Part shown: positions 12,054 to 25,036 of the stretch, in pieces | How positions within the stretch are numbered: position 1 is the stretch's first letter | Layout of the letters: every line of letters begins with the position of its first letter | NCBI GenBank assembly: GCA_026545765.1 | Contig: CM048839.1 | Span: 48,840,677-48,904,676, forward strand | Direction: 5' to 3' | From: Plantago major | Taxonomy: Eukaryota; Streptophyta; Magnoliopsida; Lamiales; Plantaginaceae | DNA: 64,000 bases | Made by a program: the position numbers and the translations under genes | Notes under the pieces: generated by a model | Told to the model about the DNA's origin: nothing | Database searches by the model: none | The model's input: only the letters and a program-made list of their open reading frames with translations

Positions 12054-14063
12054 ATGAAATTCTCCGTCGTAATTAGTTCATTGTTTTGGATAGTATCACT
12101 TCTTGCACCAGCATTCGCAACTCTCCAAGATGTAGAAAGTTTTCAGTCTTGCTTGATTGATCACGGTGTAAATAATTTCACTGTATACTATAAGAATCCT
12201 AGTACAAGTTACTTCAACCTGCTCGATTTTTCCATCCAGAATCTTCGATTTTTGGATCCCTCAATCCCCAAGCCATTAGCCATTGTTGTTCCGGAAAGCA
12301 AGGAGCAGCTTATAAGCAGTGTTTTGTGTAGCAGGGCAGGATCATATGAGGTTAGAGTTAGATGTGGTGGACATAGCTATGAGGGAACTTCATATACACC
12401 GAGTGATGGAGCATCGTTCGTGCTGATCGATATGATGAACCTCAGTCAGATTTCAGTTGACTTGGAATCAGAAGTTGCTTGGGTAGAAGGTGGTGCAACA
12501 CTTGGTCAGACCTATTACTCAATTTCTAAGTCAAGCAGTGTGCATGGATTTTCAGGAGGTATTCAACTGTCACCTTACCTACATAGGCTCTATGCTCTGC
12601 AAAAATAGTTGATACGCTAAGTGAAAACTGACAAGTTAACTGGTAACTGATAGCCTGGCTGGTAGATCATAAACTAACTGAAATTGAGAGTACACAAAAT
12701 GATTTAATTGAATTGAGGCTAATTTTGTTGATTATAAACCATAAAAATCGAATGATTTTGTTTTATGGAGTTGTTTCTCAAATCAGCTAGGTGGCCAACT
12801 ACCATACATAACATACTTACTACTTACTGGAATCAAACTACAAATAAAGTCATCTAGCTGCTGAACTAACAGTAAACAGAGATACACTACGCAACTTGCA
12901 ATGAATAACTGAAGCATTTACATTCATTATTGTTGGCAGGGTCATGTCCTACAGTTGGGATTGGAGGGCACATTGCAGGCGGTGGATTTGGCCTGTTATC
13001 GAGAAAATATGGTCTGGCAGCCGACAATGTCGTGGATGCTTTTCTAATTGATGCAGAAGGGAGGTTATTAGATAGGGAATCAATGGGGGAAGATGTGTTT
13101 TGGGCGATTCGTGGAGGTGGTGGTGGTATCTGGGGAATTGTTTATGCCTGGAAAATTCAATTGGTAAAAGTCCCGGAGATTGTTACAGCTTTTATTGTTT
13201 CCAGACCTGGCTCAACTAGCCGAGTACTGGACTTGGTGAACAAGTGGCAGTATGTTGCGCATAATCTAGATGATGAGTTTTATTTGTCCTCCTTTGTTGG
13301 TGCAGGATTACCTGAAAGGAATAAGACTATTGGAATTTCGGCTACATTTAAGGGGTTCTATTTAGGTTCTACGACGGAAGCTGTCTCAATCTTAGAAAGG
13401 GTGTTTCCTGAGTTGGAAATCTCAGAACAAGATTGTACGGAAATGAATTGGATCAAGTCTGTTCTCTACTTCTCTGGCTTGAGCAAGGGAAGTTCCCTTG
13501 CCAACCTGAACGACCGGTTTCTGCATGACAGAAACTACTTCAAGGCAAAATCAGACTATGTTCGGGCTCCCATTTCAGAAACAGGGCTAATGTCTGCTAT
13601 AGAAATGCTTGAGCAAGAGCCGAAGGGGTATGTTATTTTGGATCCTTATGGGGGAGCTATGCAAAAAATAAGTAGTGAATCGATTGCGTTTCCTCATAGA
13701 GAAGGTAACATTTTCACAATACAGTATCTAGTGGAATGGAAAGAGGGAGATAATGCGAAAAGTAGAAATTATATCGACTGGATACGAGGCTTCTACAACA
13801 AAATGGCACCATATGTTTCGTCTGGACCAAGGGCTGCTTATATAAACTACATGGACTTCGATCTCGGAGTGGCGAACATGTTGAATAGCAGTGCACAAGT
13901 TAGTGATGCTGTGGAGATGGGTAGGATTTGGGGTGAGAAGTATTTCTTGAAGAATTATGATCGACTCGTGAAGGCCAAAACTTTGATCGATCCGTTGAAT
14001 GTTTTCAGGAATCAACAAGGGATTCCCCCATTGTCAGGAGGTTATGGGAGAGCAGAAACATGA
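12054..14063 (+). CDS. BBE-like FAD-linked oxidase (berberine bridge enzyme family), two exons, intact
   Basis: Exons are 12054-12558 and 12940-14063, with a 381 bp phase-1 GT-AG intron, giving 542 aa. The first 22 or so residues are a hydrophobic signal peptide, so the protein is secreted or vacuolar. The FAD-binding domain has RCGGHSYEG with His107 and [11 protein letters not shown] with Cys171, the two residues that bind FAD covalently in this family. GGGGGIWG and the C-terminal substrate and BBE segments follow, ending in [18 protein letters not shown]. The start was chosen because it opens the signal peptide and follows a TATA box; an upstream in-frame start at 11907 would lie before the TATA box. 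Members oxidise alkaloids, cannabinoids, oligosaccharides or monolignols; the substrate cannot be told here. A damaged paralogue lies 1 kb downstream. Confidence 0.92.
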
Positions 14064-15104
14064 AAAGATTGGAAGATATACATGATCTTGTAAAAGTTCA
14101 GAAAGCAAAGGATTCAAGAGCAGTATCACGTTTTAAAAATCATCAACGTTATGCATGCTACTATTGTACCTTAACCTTTGTTAGTTGTACCTGGTCGTTG
14201 TAATCAGTTAATTGCATAAACCCTCTCAATGATCATATAATCGCATGAAACCCTCTCAATTATCATACAATTTGCATTAAACCTCATAGCATTGATCCCA
14301 GAAATGCATTTGCACGCATGGGGGTTTCATGCAAACTTTTCATATTATTGAGGGTTTGGCGCGGTTTTAATTAGTAATAAGATGGATTTGTTGCATTGTT
14401 TTATAATTCAAAGGGTTTCATCGAGTTATCCGAGCGTATAGTTAACGCGACGTATACTTTAAATTGGACTAATATTTGTTCCTTCTTAAACTTTGGTTAA
14501 CATGTTGTTTTTAGCAGTTAGCTAGACATTATGTGACAGGTCCCCACATTCAACTGCAGTGAAATTATTATAACATTCATGTTTTTTATAAACATCCGAA
14601 AATGTTCTTTCTTCCAAAGTATATTTGAAACACTCACCTAATTTATATACTAATGTGATCCTCCTTTACTATTGTATATGTTTAAAAAAATCAAATATTC
14701 TTTTACAAAGCAATTGTTGTTGGTGATCCAAGTATGCCAAATTGCCAGTAGCCTGTTATGGATGGTTTAATATTACATAATATTCTTGTCAATATCAATC
14801 TAGATTGTTCTACAGGTTAGTTTAAAGTTTAAAGTTACTTACGAGAAGAGAACAAAATATCCTGCTTCATGTAAACCTCCAAGAACAAAACTACAAAAGT
14901 TGTATTATAAATGAATTAGTTACGATTAAAAAGAATGATAATTAAACATCTTACTACTAACTCCATTTTCCAAATTTTGGCATTGATCTCAGTATCCTCT
15001 TGTCCTCAAATGGCTACATGATGATTCCAATCTTTGATAATAAATCTAGGTCCTTAGTATTTGCATCTGAACTAACTAATGATATCCTAGAAAACAGACT
15101 GAAA
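14064..15104. other. spacer between the two BBE-like paralogues
   Basis: This is the 3' flank of the first gene and the promoter region of the second. Apart from a small tandem and inverted repeat near 14210-14370 I see no gene, RNA or mobile element. A weak TATAAAT lies at about 14906. Confidence 0.6.
14210..14370. repeat. tandem plus inverted repeat around AAACCCTCTCAAT
   Basis: GCATAAACCCTCTCAATGAT is followed by GCATGAAACCCTCTCAATTA and then, after a spacer, by the inverted form GGTTTCATGCAAACTTTTC with TATTGAGGGTTT. The copies could fold into a hairpin. It looks like a small decayed foldback element, with no clear target duplication. Confidence 0.4.
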
Positions 15105-15975
15105 ATGAAATCCTTGATCATGATATCATGTCTCATACCAATTCTTGTTCCTCCTTCCTACTGCATTCATGAACATGTTGACCTGCTTCAATCTTGCTTG
15201 ATTGAGCATAATGTGAATAACTTCTCTACATTCCAAGAAAATCCAACCAATTACTTTGAGTTGCTCGCTTCTTCTGTCCAGAACCTTCGGTTTACTGGTG
15301 CATCCATTCAGAAACCAGTAGGCATCATAGTTCCAGATAGCAAGGAAGAGCTCATTAACAGTGTTTTGTGTTGCAGGGCAGGATCGTGGGAAATTCGCTT
15401 TAGAAGTGGAGGTCATAGCTATGAGGGAAGTTCTTATACGGTCAATGATGGATCAGCATTTGTCCTAATCGATATGATGAACCTGAATAGAGTTTCAATT
15501 GACGTAGAATCAGGAACTGCTTGGGTGGAAGGCGGTGCTACACTTGGGGAGACTTATTATTCGATTTCAGAATCCAGCAGAGTTCTTGAATTTCCAGCAG
15601 GTATCAAATTGTCACCTAAGCCTTTTGTCAAAACAAAATATGGACAGTTTACAGTTTTTCTGAGTTCACTTGTGAAACTTATCTATCAGTCCTAATGGCT
15701 TGTCTGAATCACTTTGTGTCTGTTTGGCTAACGATTAAAACTTTGAGTTAAAGGGAAAATTTAGGTGTTTTTAATGTTTAAATCGTTAGCTAAACAAGCT
15801 ATTTGTCATTTTCCTTTTTATCATCATATGTAGGCTCGTGTCCCACGGTCGGCATTGGTGGACACATTTCTGGTGGTGGATATGGATTAATATCGAGAAA
15901 GTATGGACTTGCTGCTGATAATGTGGAGGATGCACTTCTCATTGACGCAGAGGGAAGATTACTAGACTGACAATC

Positions 15976-17269
15976 GGGAGATTTGCAATATTGGTCCTCT
16001 AACTGGGGGTCCCTTGCGATTACGGTCCTAAATTTTTCTACACAGCGAAATACGTCCAAAAAGGACGTCCCGATCTGCGATTTTGGTCCCTGCTGACATG
16101 GATTCGTGAGCTGGACAAATTTAGTTGCGATTTAGGTCCTTTCATGAGCTGGACGACTTGGGGACGACAAATTGAATTGCGATTTAGGTCCTGGACGAAT
16201 TAGGACGAATTATTATGTACGTAAAATGCGACTTTGTTGACGAAACACGTTTTTAGCGGGTAGAAATCCCCAAATCTGCCAAACATGAACCCTAATTTCA
16301 TAACTCCCCAAATCGAAACCTAGAAACCCGAAATCAGCAGTTTTAAAGCCGGTGAGCTGAGTGAGATTGGAGACGGAAAACGGAATTGGACCGGTGAAGT
16401 TATCATCGGAAATGTCGAGACGAGTGAGGTGTGTCAGTGAGGTGAGTTGCGCCGGAAAGTCGCCGGATAAGCGGTTGTTCTGGAGGTAGAGGCTGCGGAG
16501 GAAGGTGAGGTTGGAGAAATCGGTGGGGATTTGGCCGGAGAGGCCGTTGGAGCAGAGACTGAGGACACGGAGCTAGGAGAGGCGGGATATGGTGTTTGGG
16601 GGGATCTGGCCGACTAGGCCGGAGCCAGGGAGGCGGAGGAGTTGGTGGCGTCGCACTGGATTCCTACCCATGAGCAGGCTGAGGTGGAGTTGTCCCAGTT
16701 GATGCGGTTTGGGTGTGGGACTTGGGAGAGGAATGAGAGTAGTGCTTGTCTGTCTGTAATTGGCTCTGAGCTTACTGTAACTACAATCAAGAAGAAGAAG
16801 AAGAAGAAGAAGGAGATAGCAGGCTTGGCAGCAGCGAGTTTTGGTTTTGGTATGGGTATGGGTATAGGTGCTGCTGCCATTTTAGGGGATTGGGGTGTTT
16901 GAAGGAGTTCTAATTGGTTTGAGAAGAAGCCATGTGAGGTGATGGAGAGAGGAAAGGAGTGTGAGGTTTTATTTGTCTGAGAATAATGATGAAAGTGATT
17001 AATTTGTGTGTTCAGTAAACGAGTGAGTGAAGGAGAGGAGTGAATCTGAAGAGTTTAGGAATTTGGATTTATTTCTTTTGTATTTTCAATTATTCTGGTA
17101 CAGTAGAGATGCATTAGGTGTGCTGGATTAAATACATACCAACTCAGCAGTTTTTCTTCACATACGGTTCATATACGGTCTTCCAGGACCAATTCTGGTA
17201 AGAGAAAAAAAATTTAGGACCAAAATCGCAATGGACCCCCAGTTAGAGGACCAATATTGCAAATCTCCC
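15976..17269. mobile_element. Pack-MULE (non-autonomous Mutator-like element carrying a host gene fragment)
   Basis: The terminal inverted repeats start GGGAGATTTGCAATATTGG and are identical for 37 bp, then similar to about 53 bp. A 10 bp direct repeat, ACTGACAATC, flanks the element at 15966-15975 and 17270-17279, within the 8-11 bp range of Mutator-like elements. No transposase is present. The inside carries part of an LRR receptor-kinase gene on the minus strand. Subterminal copies of GCGATTTAGGTCC lie near the left end. It sits in exon 2 of the damaged BBE-like gene. Confidence 0.9.
16340..16880 (-). pseudogene. captured 5' fragment of an LRR receptor-like kinase gene inside the Pack-MULE
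   Basis: From ATG at 16878-16880 the minus strand encodes a hydrophobic leader with a phenylalanine run, then TDRQALLSFLSQVPHPNRI and ACSWVGIQCDATN, the N-terminal cap of LRR receptor kinases. A shifted frame then gives LRR repeats: LPGSGLVGQIPPNTI, FSNLTFLRSLYLQNN, LTRLDISD and NFTGPIPFSVSNLT. This order matches the extracellular start of probable inactive receptor kinases such as Arabidopsis At2g26730. A frameshift after CDATNSS and an in-frame TAG between two repeats break it. No transmembrane or kinase part is present. The parent gene is outside the window. The phenylalanine run comes from a GAA/AAG-type repeat at 16790-16812. Confidence 0.82.
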
Positions 17270-18123
17270 ACTGACAATCCATGGGAGAAGACGTATTTTG
17301 GGCACTCCGTGGAGGTGGTGGAGGCATATGGGGAATTGTTTACAAATGGAAACTCCGTCTAGTGAAAGTTCCCGAAACAGTGACAGGCTTCATTGTTTCC
17401 AGGCGTGGATCCAAACATCATGTATTGAACCTGATTAACCAATGGCAGCACGTTGCACCAAACTTGGAAGGAGAATTTTATTTGTTGGCTGTCATTGGTG
17501 CAGGGTTGCCAGAAATGAAGGGCACTGTTGGGATTTCAGCTACGCTTAAGGGGTTCTATTTAGGTCCAAAGGGCGAAGCTGTCTCAAAGCTGAAAAGGCT
17601 GTTTCCTGGATTGGGAATCTCCGAAGAAGAATGCACGGAGATGACATGGATCGAGTCGATTCTCTACTTTTCAGGCATGGGCAATACAAGCTCTATTTCT
17701 GACCTCAAAGATCGTTTCTTACATCAGAAGAACTATTACAAGGCCAAATTCGACTATGTTCGTGATCCTATTCCGGAAAAGGGGATAATGTTGGCTTTAG
17801 AAATGCTTGAAAAAGAGACAAAGGCGTTCATTATTTTGCACCCATATGGTGGAGCAATGCAGAATATAAGCAGCGAATCAATCGCGTTCCCTCATAGAAA
17901 AGGTAACATTTACACTATACAGTACCTAGTTGAATGGGAGGTGGAGGATAATGCTAAGGGAAAAGATTATATGGACTGGATAAGGGTATTGTACAACGTA
18001 ATGACACCTTATGTTTCGTCTGGACCGAGGGCTGCTTATATAAACTACATGGACTTTGATCTTGGAGTGACGAACAGCAGTTTAGCAGTGCCTGATCTTG
18101 TGGAGACGGCTAGGATTTGGGGT

Positions 18124-18705
18124 TGTTGAGTCACAATAATAATCTCAACCAAACAATCACAAATATCAATCGATCAACAAGAACGTAAACGATGAAACAC
18201 GGAATTTACGTGGTTCGGCCAAAATAGCCTACATCCACGGGAAACCAAGCACGTATATTGATATCAACTGAGATTCGATTACAAGCTTATACAATCTATA
18301 CAAAGATCAAGCCTAATCGATTATCTATACTCCTCAATCAATCGAAAGAGAAAACAAGATCAATCTCAATGAAAAACAATCGACAATGGAACTCGAACCA
18401 ATTCTCAATGAGCAGAGCACGAAACCTGATATCTTCAACCGCCAGTCGTGCAAAAAACCTTCCTCAACCGCTATGCAAAATCTCAGAGCAATTGATGAAG
18501 AATCGAGAGAGAATTGTTCAGAAAACTGAATGCAAGCTGGCTACTCTGTTTCTGATCTTTTCCCCTCTTTATAACCGTCTCCAACTAACATTTAAATATG
18601 AGATTTAATCTCAGCCCTTGATTCCTAAGAATTGATCTGGTCCGTCCAATCATCTTGAGTAATCATCCACGGGGCTGCTTACTTGATTTGAGATAAAACT
18701 CAACA
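18124..18705 (-). repeat. 3' LTR of Copia-A
   Basis: This 582 bp LTR is uninterrupted. It contains a motif read on the minus strand as CGTGGATGTAGGC...GAACCACGTAAATTC that recurs in the other related LTRs of the window. The polypurine tract GCTAAGGTGGTG lies just outside it on the internal side. Confidence 0.9.
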
Positions 18706-18836
18706 AACACCACCTTAGCTCAAAATCAAGTCTACATGCTCTTTTCCCAATTTACTGTTCTTTATTCGGTAGAACAAACGACCACTTAAGCTCCCTTATG
18801 GCTAGAGCATGCCTTCCAGAATCTCTGTGCAAAAAT

Positions 18837-21800
18837 TCAGACAATTCCACCAACATTTATTAGGTCTGCACAATGCTTGAACTTGGCAGCTGACAAAGGT
18901 TTTGTGAAAAAATCTGCAGCATTCTCTGATGTGTGCACCTTTTCCACTCTTACAGTTCCTCCATCAATGATGTCCCTTATGAAGTATAACCTCACATCTA
19001 TATGCTTGGTCCTTTCATGAAAATGCTGATGTTTTGCTAATTGAATAGCACTCTGATTATCACACATCACAGAAACACAACCTTGCTCAATACCCAATTC
19101 TTTAATCAAACCATTCAACCATATGGCTTCCTTGATTCCCTCGCCATTCGCAATGAATTCACCTCGCTTGTTGACAAGCAACTATAGATTGCTGAGAACA
19201 TTTCCATGAGATGGCTGTACCAAACAAAGTAAATACAAACCCTGTGACAGATTTTCTAGTGTCAACATTAGAAGCAAAATCTGCATCAACAAATCCCTTT
19301 AATGGTGAGTCTGATCCTTTTGATGCTTTGAACCTCAGACCATAATGAATTGTTCCCTTGATATACCTGAGAACACCCTTCACTGTATTCCAATGTATCA
19401 TACCTGGATTGCTCATAAATCTACTAATGATACTCATTGCAAAAGCAAGATCCGTCAAAGAAATCATTGAATACATTATGCTTCCCTCAGATTGCATAAG
19501 GAACCTTGAACATCTCCTGTATATCAGCTTGCTTCACAGGGCACTGACTCACTCACAATTTAGTTCCAGGATTTACAGGCACAGATACAGGCTTGGACAT
19601 ATTCATATTGAACTTTGCAAGCACCTTAGTCAAATATGCAGACTGGAGAGAAACAAGCTTCTATCATGTTCTTGTTTACTAATGTCCATACCAAGAATCC
19701 TACTAGCCTCTCCCAGATCCTTCATTTCAAACTCAGAGCTCAACTTAGCCTTTAATATACTAATTTCATCAAGAGACTTCCCAGCTATCAATATATCATC
19801 AACATATAACAGCAAATAGATGCAACTCACACTGTGTATATTTGAAAAATATATGCAACTGTCATACCTGCTCCTTGTAAACTTTATTGAGCTCATGAAT
19901 TCATCAAACCTCTTATACCATTGACGAGGGCTTTGTTTTAAACCATATAGAGACCTTTTCAACAAACATGCCTTGTTTTCCTTGTCTTCAATATGAATGC
20001 CCTCAGGGATTTTCATATATATTGTTTCTTCTAGCAGACCATGTAAAAATGCGGTTTTGACATTTATCTGTTGTAGTTGTAAATCCCATTGAGTTACCAT
20101 GGCTAAGAGAATCCTTATAGACACATGCTTTACCACAGGTGAGAAGATTTCTGTATAATCTACACCTTCCTTCTGTGTAAAGCCCCTTGCAACAAGCCTT
20201 GCCTTAAATCTGATTGAGTGAGCTGTCCCAGTTTCAACCTTCCTTTTGAATATCCACTTACATCCCACAAGCTTCTTGTTCTTGGGTATAGTAACTATAT
20301 CCCAGGTATCATTCTTCTCCAGGGAAGCTAACTCCTCATGAATGGTCAGAATCCACTTTTCACTATCAATGCAACTAATAGCTTCTTGATAAGTGCTTGG
20401 TTCTGAGTAGTTGATATCCTCAGCTACTGATAGAGCATAAGCCACATTGTATGATTTTCCCACCTGTCCATAACCATACATGTCAGGCACCTTCCTATTT
20501 AGCCTCTTCTCTCTATCTTTAGCCAGTTGATAAGTGGATAACACATTGGTTTCATCTGCAGAAATCCCTGAAACTGTATCTCTAGTGGATAAATTCTCCA
20601 TATCAGGTTGTTCCCCATTCTCATCCACAGGTGTATGCTTCTCATTTGCATGTAAATCACCAGACATCGCAATGCTCCACAATTCTCAGATTGGTGTCCA
20701 CAGGCTTGAGTGGCATGATAGTTTCATTAAATACCACATCCCTGCTAATGATGCACTTTCTCTGATCAATTATCCACAACTTGTACCCTTTTACACCAGT
20801 GGGGTATCCCAGAAAAATGCATCTAAGTGCTCTTGGTTCCAGCTTCCCTTGCCTCACATGAGCTAGAGCCAAACACCCAAATACCTTCAAATGACCTAGG
20901 TAAGGAGGCTTGCCTGACCACAATTCCTCAGGTGTTAAGTTGTTCAGAGGTGCTGTGGGGCTCCTATTTATGAGATAACATGTCAGAGTAGCACTTCTCC
21001 GTAAACACTTGCTTAAACCTGAGCTAATCAACATGCATCTGATTCTCTCTAGCACAGTTCTATTGAACCTCTCAGCCACACCATTTTGCTGAGGTGTGCC
21101 TGGTATTGTCTTGTGTCTGACAATTCCCTTGCCTTTACAGAAATCATTAAATTCACTAGAGAGAAACTCTAGCCCATTATTTGTTCTGAGATGCTTGATG
21201 TTTCTCCCTGTGGTATTCTCCACCTCAATTGACCATTCTCTGAATTTATTGAAGGCTTCATCTTTAGACTTCAATATTATCAGCCACACTTTTCTTGAAT
21301 AATCATCAATGATTGACATGAAATACCTTCCTCCACTCATGGTTTGTGTGTTTGTTGGCCCCCACAAGTCTGAATGCAGATAATCAAGAGGTGCTTGAGT
21401 GGTGTGCTTGGCTGTGTCAAATCCAACTTTGTGAGATTTCCCCATAATACATTGTTCACAGAACTGTAGATTAGTTATTTGATCTCCACAAAGCAGGTTT
21501 TGCTGTGATAATTCCCTGAGACCCTTCTCACTGAGATGTCCCATTCTTGCATGCCAAAGCTGAGTATTATCTTGAGCACTCACTTGTGATGATTCCCCAG
21601 AAACTGTATCACCTATCAGGTAATAGAGACCATTCTCCTTCAAGCCTTTCATTACAGTGATGCCAGACTTAGTGATGCTCAGAACACCATTATCATTGGA
21701 GTATTTGTGCCCAGTACCATCTAATGCACCAAGAGAGATCGGATTCCTCTTTAGTTTAGGTATAAACCTAACATCTATAAGCACACTTACAACTCCATCA

Positions 21801-22882
21801 TGCAGCTTAAGCCTTATATCACCAATGCCTTCAATGTAGCATTCCCAATCATCACCTAACAACACTGAGCCACCTCTTCTAGATTTGAAATTTATAAACC
21901 AATCAAGATTAGGGCTCATGTGAAATGAGCATCCAGAATCCAGTATCCAACGCGTATTTGACCTAGATTCCTTCACTGAACAAGCCTCAGAGACCACTAA
22001 AGCTTCAGCATCGCCATAAACCTGTGCAGACTCAGCAATACGAGCATTATGAGCCATATTGTTTTCTGTGTCATTAACCTGCAATTTTCCTGTCTTCTTG
22101 TCTCTCTTATACTTGAAACACTGCTTCTTGAGATGGCCTGGCATTTTGCAATAGAAGCACTTCCTTTTTTCTGAGTTATATCCATCTGCAGATTTGTGTT
22201 TCTCAAATCTTCTGGCATCTGCAGGCACAGGTGTCCTATTCTTAGCCTGCATCTTATTGATCCGCCTCTCCTTGATATTTAAGCTCTCAGCTGCATTATC
22301 ATTACCAGTAGAGGGTCCCTTATGCAGCTCCTTGTTCCTCAGAGCAACATCCACATCCTCATATGTCAGTTTGGTGCTCTTATGAATAACTAGAGCATCA
22401 ATAAAGTGCTCATATGATTTATGCAGGGCTCCCAAGATTACTAAGGCTTTATCCTCATCAGAAACTTCAATGCTAACACTCTCCAGGTCCTGGCACATCT
22501 TGTTAAACTCATCAAGCTGCTGGGAAATAGAGTTATCTGTGCTAATTCAAAAATTAAACAACCTTTTCCTCAGATGCAACTTGTTTGCAGAAGTTTTAGA
22601 GTTATACATATCTTTCAGCTTTTCCCAGACTTCTTTAGCTGTCTTGATCTTGATTACTTCCCGGAGAATCTTGTGATCAAGGGACAATATGATTGTGCTA
22701 CGAGCTCTTCCCATGATAGTAGCCTTCTCCTTGGCATCAAATCCTTCTGCAAATCCTTTGTCTCCCAAGAGTGCAGCATCTAAACCTTGATGAATCAACA
22801 GTGCTTCCATCTTGGCTTTCCATAAACCGAAATCGGTTTTCTCCGTGAACTTTTCAACATCAAACCTCATGGATGATCCCAT
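18837..22882 (-). pseudogene. gag-pol of Copia-A, broken by a nonsense codon and frameshifts
   Basis: Gag starts at 22882 (MGSSMRFDVEKF) and has an in-frame TGA at 22547-22549. The same frame resumes and runs to 20657, with a zinc knuckle CFYCKMPGHLKKQC, protease WILDSGCSFHMS, GAG-pre-integrase HARMGHLSEKGL and integrase motifs LHSDLWGP and IIDDYSRK. A frame change near 20660-20680 leads into reverse transcriptase, with WIFKRK, ARLVARGFTQKEGVDY, VKTAFLHG and the catalytic LLYVDDILIAG, ending at 19630. Further shifts separate RNase H at 19159-19497 (GFVDADFASN) and 18837-19181 (CDNQSAIQLAKH, TKPL). The catalytic motifs survive, but no single protein can be made. Confidence 0.9.
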
Positions 22883-22917
22883 AGCTTGGTTGAAAACAGT
22901 TGAGATTCAAAACCTTT

Positions 22918-22935
22918 CCCACAGACGGCGCCAAT
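22918..22935 (-). other. primer-binding site region of Copia-A
   Basis: Directly inside the 5' LTR the minus strand reads ATTGGCGCCGTCTGTGGG. Copia-D has nearly the same string (TGGCGCCGTCTATGGG) at the same place, so this is probably the tRNA primer site of one lineage. It differs from the initiator-Met site TGGTATCAGAGC used by the SIRE-like element. Confidence 0.6.
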
Positions 22936-23191
22936 TGTTGAGTCACAATAATAATCTCAACCAAACAATCACAAATATCAATCGATCAACAAGAACGTAA
23001 ACGATGAAACACGGAATTTACGTGGTTCGGCCAAAATAGCCTACATCCACGGGAAACCAAGCACGTATATTGATATCAACTGAGATTCGATTACAAGCTT
23101 ATACAATCTATACAAAGATCAAGCCTAATCGATTATCTATACTCCTCAATCAATCGAAAGAGAAAACAAGATCAATCTCAACGAAAAACAA
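22936..23191 (-). repeat. 5' LTR of Copia-A, first part (before the CACTA insertion)
   Basis: This matches 18124-18379 of the other LTR with a single difference noticed (C for T shortly before the break). The LTR resumes at 30894 after the CACTA element and a duplicated CAA. Confidence 0.9.
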
Positions 23192-23214
23192 CACTACAAG
23201 AAAACTTGGAAAAA

Positions 23215-23520
23215 ACGACGTTTCCGTCGCCCCATAACGACGGATCGGTAAACTGGGCGACGGATCGCCCAGTTTGGCGACGGATAATAGTTATCCGTCG
23301 CTTATTAGCGACGGATAACTTATCCGTCGCTAACTTGGGCGACGGATAACTATTTATCCGTCGCCCAAGTTTGACTTTTTTAAAAAAAAAAAAGAAAATT
23401 TTTTTTTTTTTAAAACTGGGCGACGGATAGAATATCCGTCGCCTTATAGCGACGGATACCTATCCGTCGCCATTTGGGCCGACGGATCGATTCTGGGCCG
23501 ACGGACACGTGTCCGTCGGC
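23215..23520. repeat. left subterminal GCGACGGAT repeats of the CACTA element
   Basis: GCGACGGATA and its inverse TATCCGTCGC alternate many times, making a series of small palindromes. In CACTA elements such subterminal arrays are the binding sites of the TnpA-type protein. The matching array lies at the other end. Confidence 0.85.
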
Positions 23521-24360
23521 CCAGAATTTCCTAATTTCACCGGACAGAGAGGCAGAGCCTCATTTTCTTCATCTTCTCCCTTCTTCTTCCTCATTCTCTT
23601 CTTTTCCTCTCTTCGGTTTCCGGTGAATTGTTCGTTATTCCGGCCAATCTTGGTGCCTAATCGAAGCTAGTGGGACAAGGAGTTTGTTTCTTCGATCAAT
23701 TTCAGATTTCTACCGATTAATCAAGGTATTTTGGCTAAAACCCTAGTTTTTTAAAATTTGGGGATTTTGTTTATTTTGATTAATTTGAGCAATTATATGT
23801 ATATATGATAAGTATGTAGTAGTTAGTTTAGTTAATTTGATTAATTATATGTAATTTGTTCAATTTGATAGTTAGTTTAATTAATGATATGAATGTATGT
23901 AGTATGTTAATTAAGTTTGGTATGTATGAATGTATGTAGTTAGTTTGATTTGTGTGTTAAGTATATATAGTTAGTTTAGTTAATTTGATATGTTTGTTAA
24001 GTATAGAAGTATGTAGTTTTGATTTGATAAATTTGTATGTTAAGTATGTAATTTGATATGAATATATGTAGTAATTGATATGTATAGAGTAATTAGTTAA
24101 TTTGATATGTATGTTAAGTATATAATATATGTACTAAGAGGTTGAAATGGTTAAATTATATTCCCAATTTTGTAAATATCGAACACTTAATTAATAATTA
24201 ATTTATAAGCAACATATAATAATTAACAATTAACCTCTACAATCTTCTTATCCGAATTGGAATCGATCTAATAAATTAAATACGATCTAATCAATTGAAC
24301 GTCTCAAGGTTAAAAATAAAGTATATATACAATGAATTCGACTGCTCATGGATGTACGAT

Positions 24361-24792
24361 AAATACGCGGTAAATGGCGAGTTTGTAGGAGTTTTGTAGA
24401 AGGGTTAAAGGTTTCATCTCGCTTTGCCATGGACGTCCGTTTGTACAATTGGGGTTGATAAAGTGTCCTTGCACATTGGAAACCCGAAACAAGCAATTTA
24501 TGACGCCTACAAAGATTCGAGCACTTGCGACGTTATGGATTCATGCTCGAGTATCATGTATGGATTCATCACGGTGAGGAAGCACCGTCCATGTCATACC
24601 TCCAATGGAGGGAGAGGTTTGGGGCCGCCTATCGAGTGCCTTCTCGCTTGTCGGAACATGTGCATGGTGTATTGGGAGGAGGATGTAGATCTGTTGGAAT
24701 GCAAGTTCTGTGGTAGGAGCGCCACAAGTGATGAGGAGGGGTGCATGAGAATGAGGAGTTTGATCCGTTTTGTCTCTAGCTTGTATAACTAG
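24361..24792 (+). pseudogene. internally deleted duplicate of the TNP2 N-terminal region
   Basis: The stretch TTGATAAAGTGTCCTTGCA at about 24456 and its surroundings repeat the TNP2 start found at 25030-25300. It then jumps to a segment encoding CMVYWEEDVDLLECKFCG, which matches CMIYWEEDDLIECK near 25707. It is a shortened second copy of the 5' coding part with stops in every frame. It cannot be functional. Confidence 0.6.
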
Positions 24793-25036
24793 TAATCATT
24801 AGTTTATATATATATGAAACCAAACATTATGGTAAAATTGAAGTGATGTAACTTATATTATGTAATGCCGTAACAATTGATCGGAGCTAATATAACTTAT
24901 ATTACGTAGCAATTGATTGAATTATTGTGAAATTGATTTATTATCGTAAATGAAAGAACTCGATCTAATGAATTCAAACGTGTCGTTATTATCTAATTAT
25001 TCAATGAATACCGATCGTGGATGGATGTATTGTCGC

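Noticed and set aside
13714-14018. Minus-strand ORFs inside the intact BBE-like gene
   Set aside because: They are shadows of the coding strand; the plus-strand frame has full domain support.
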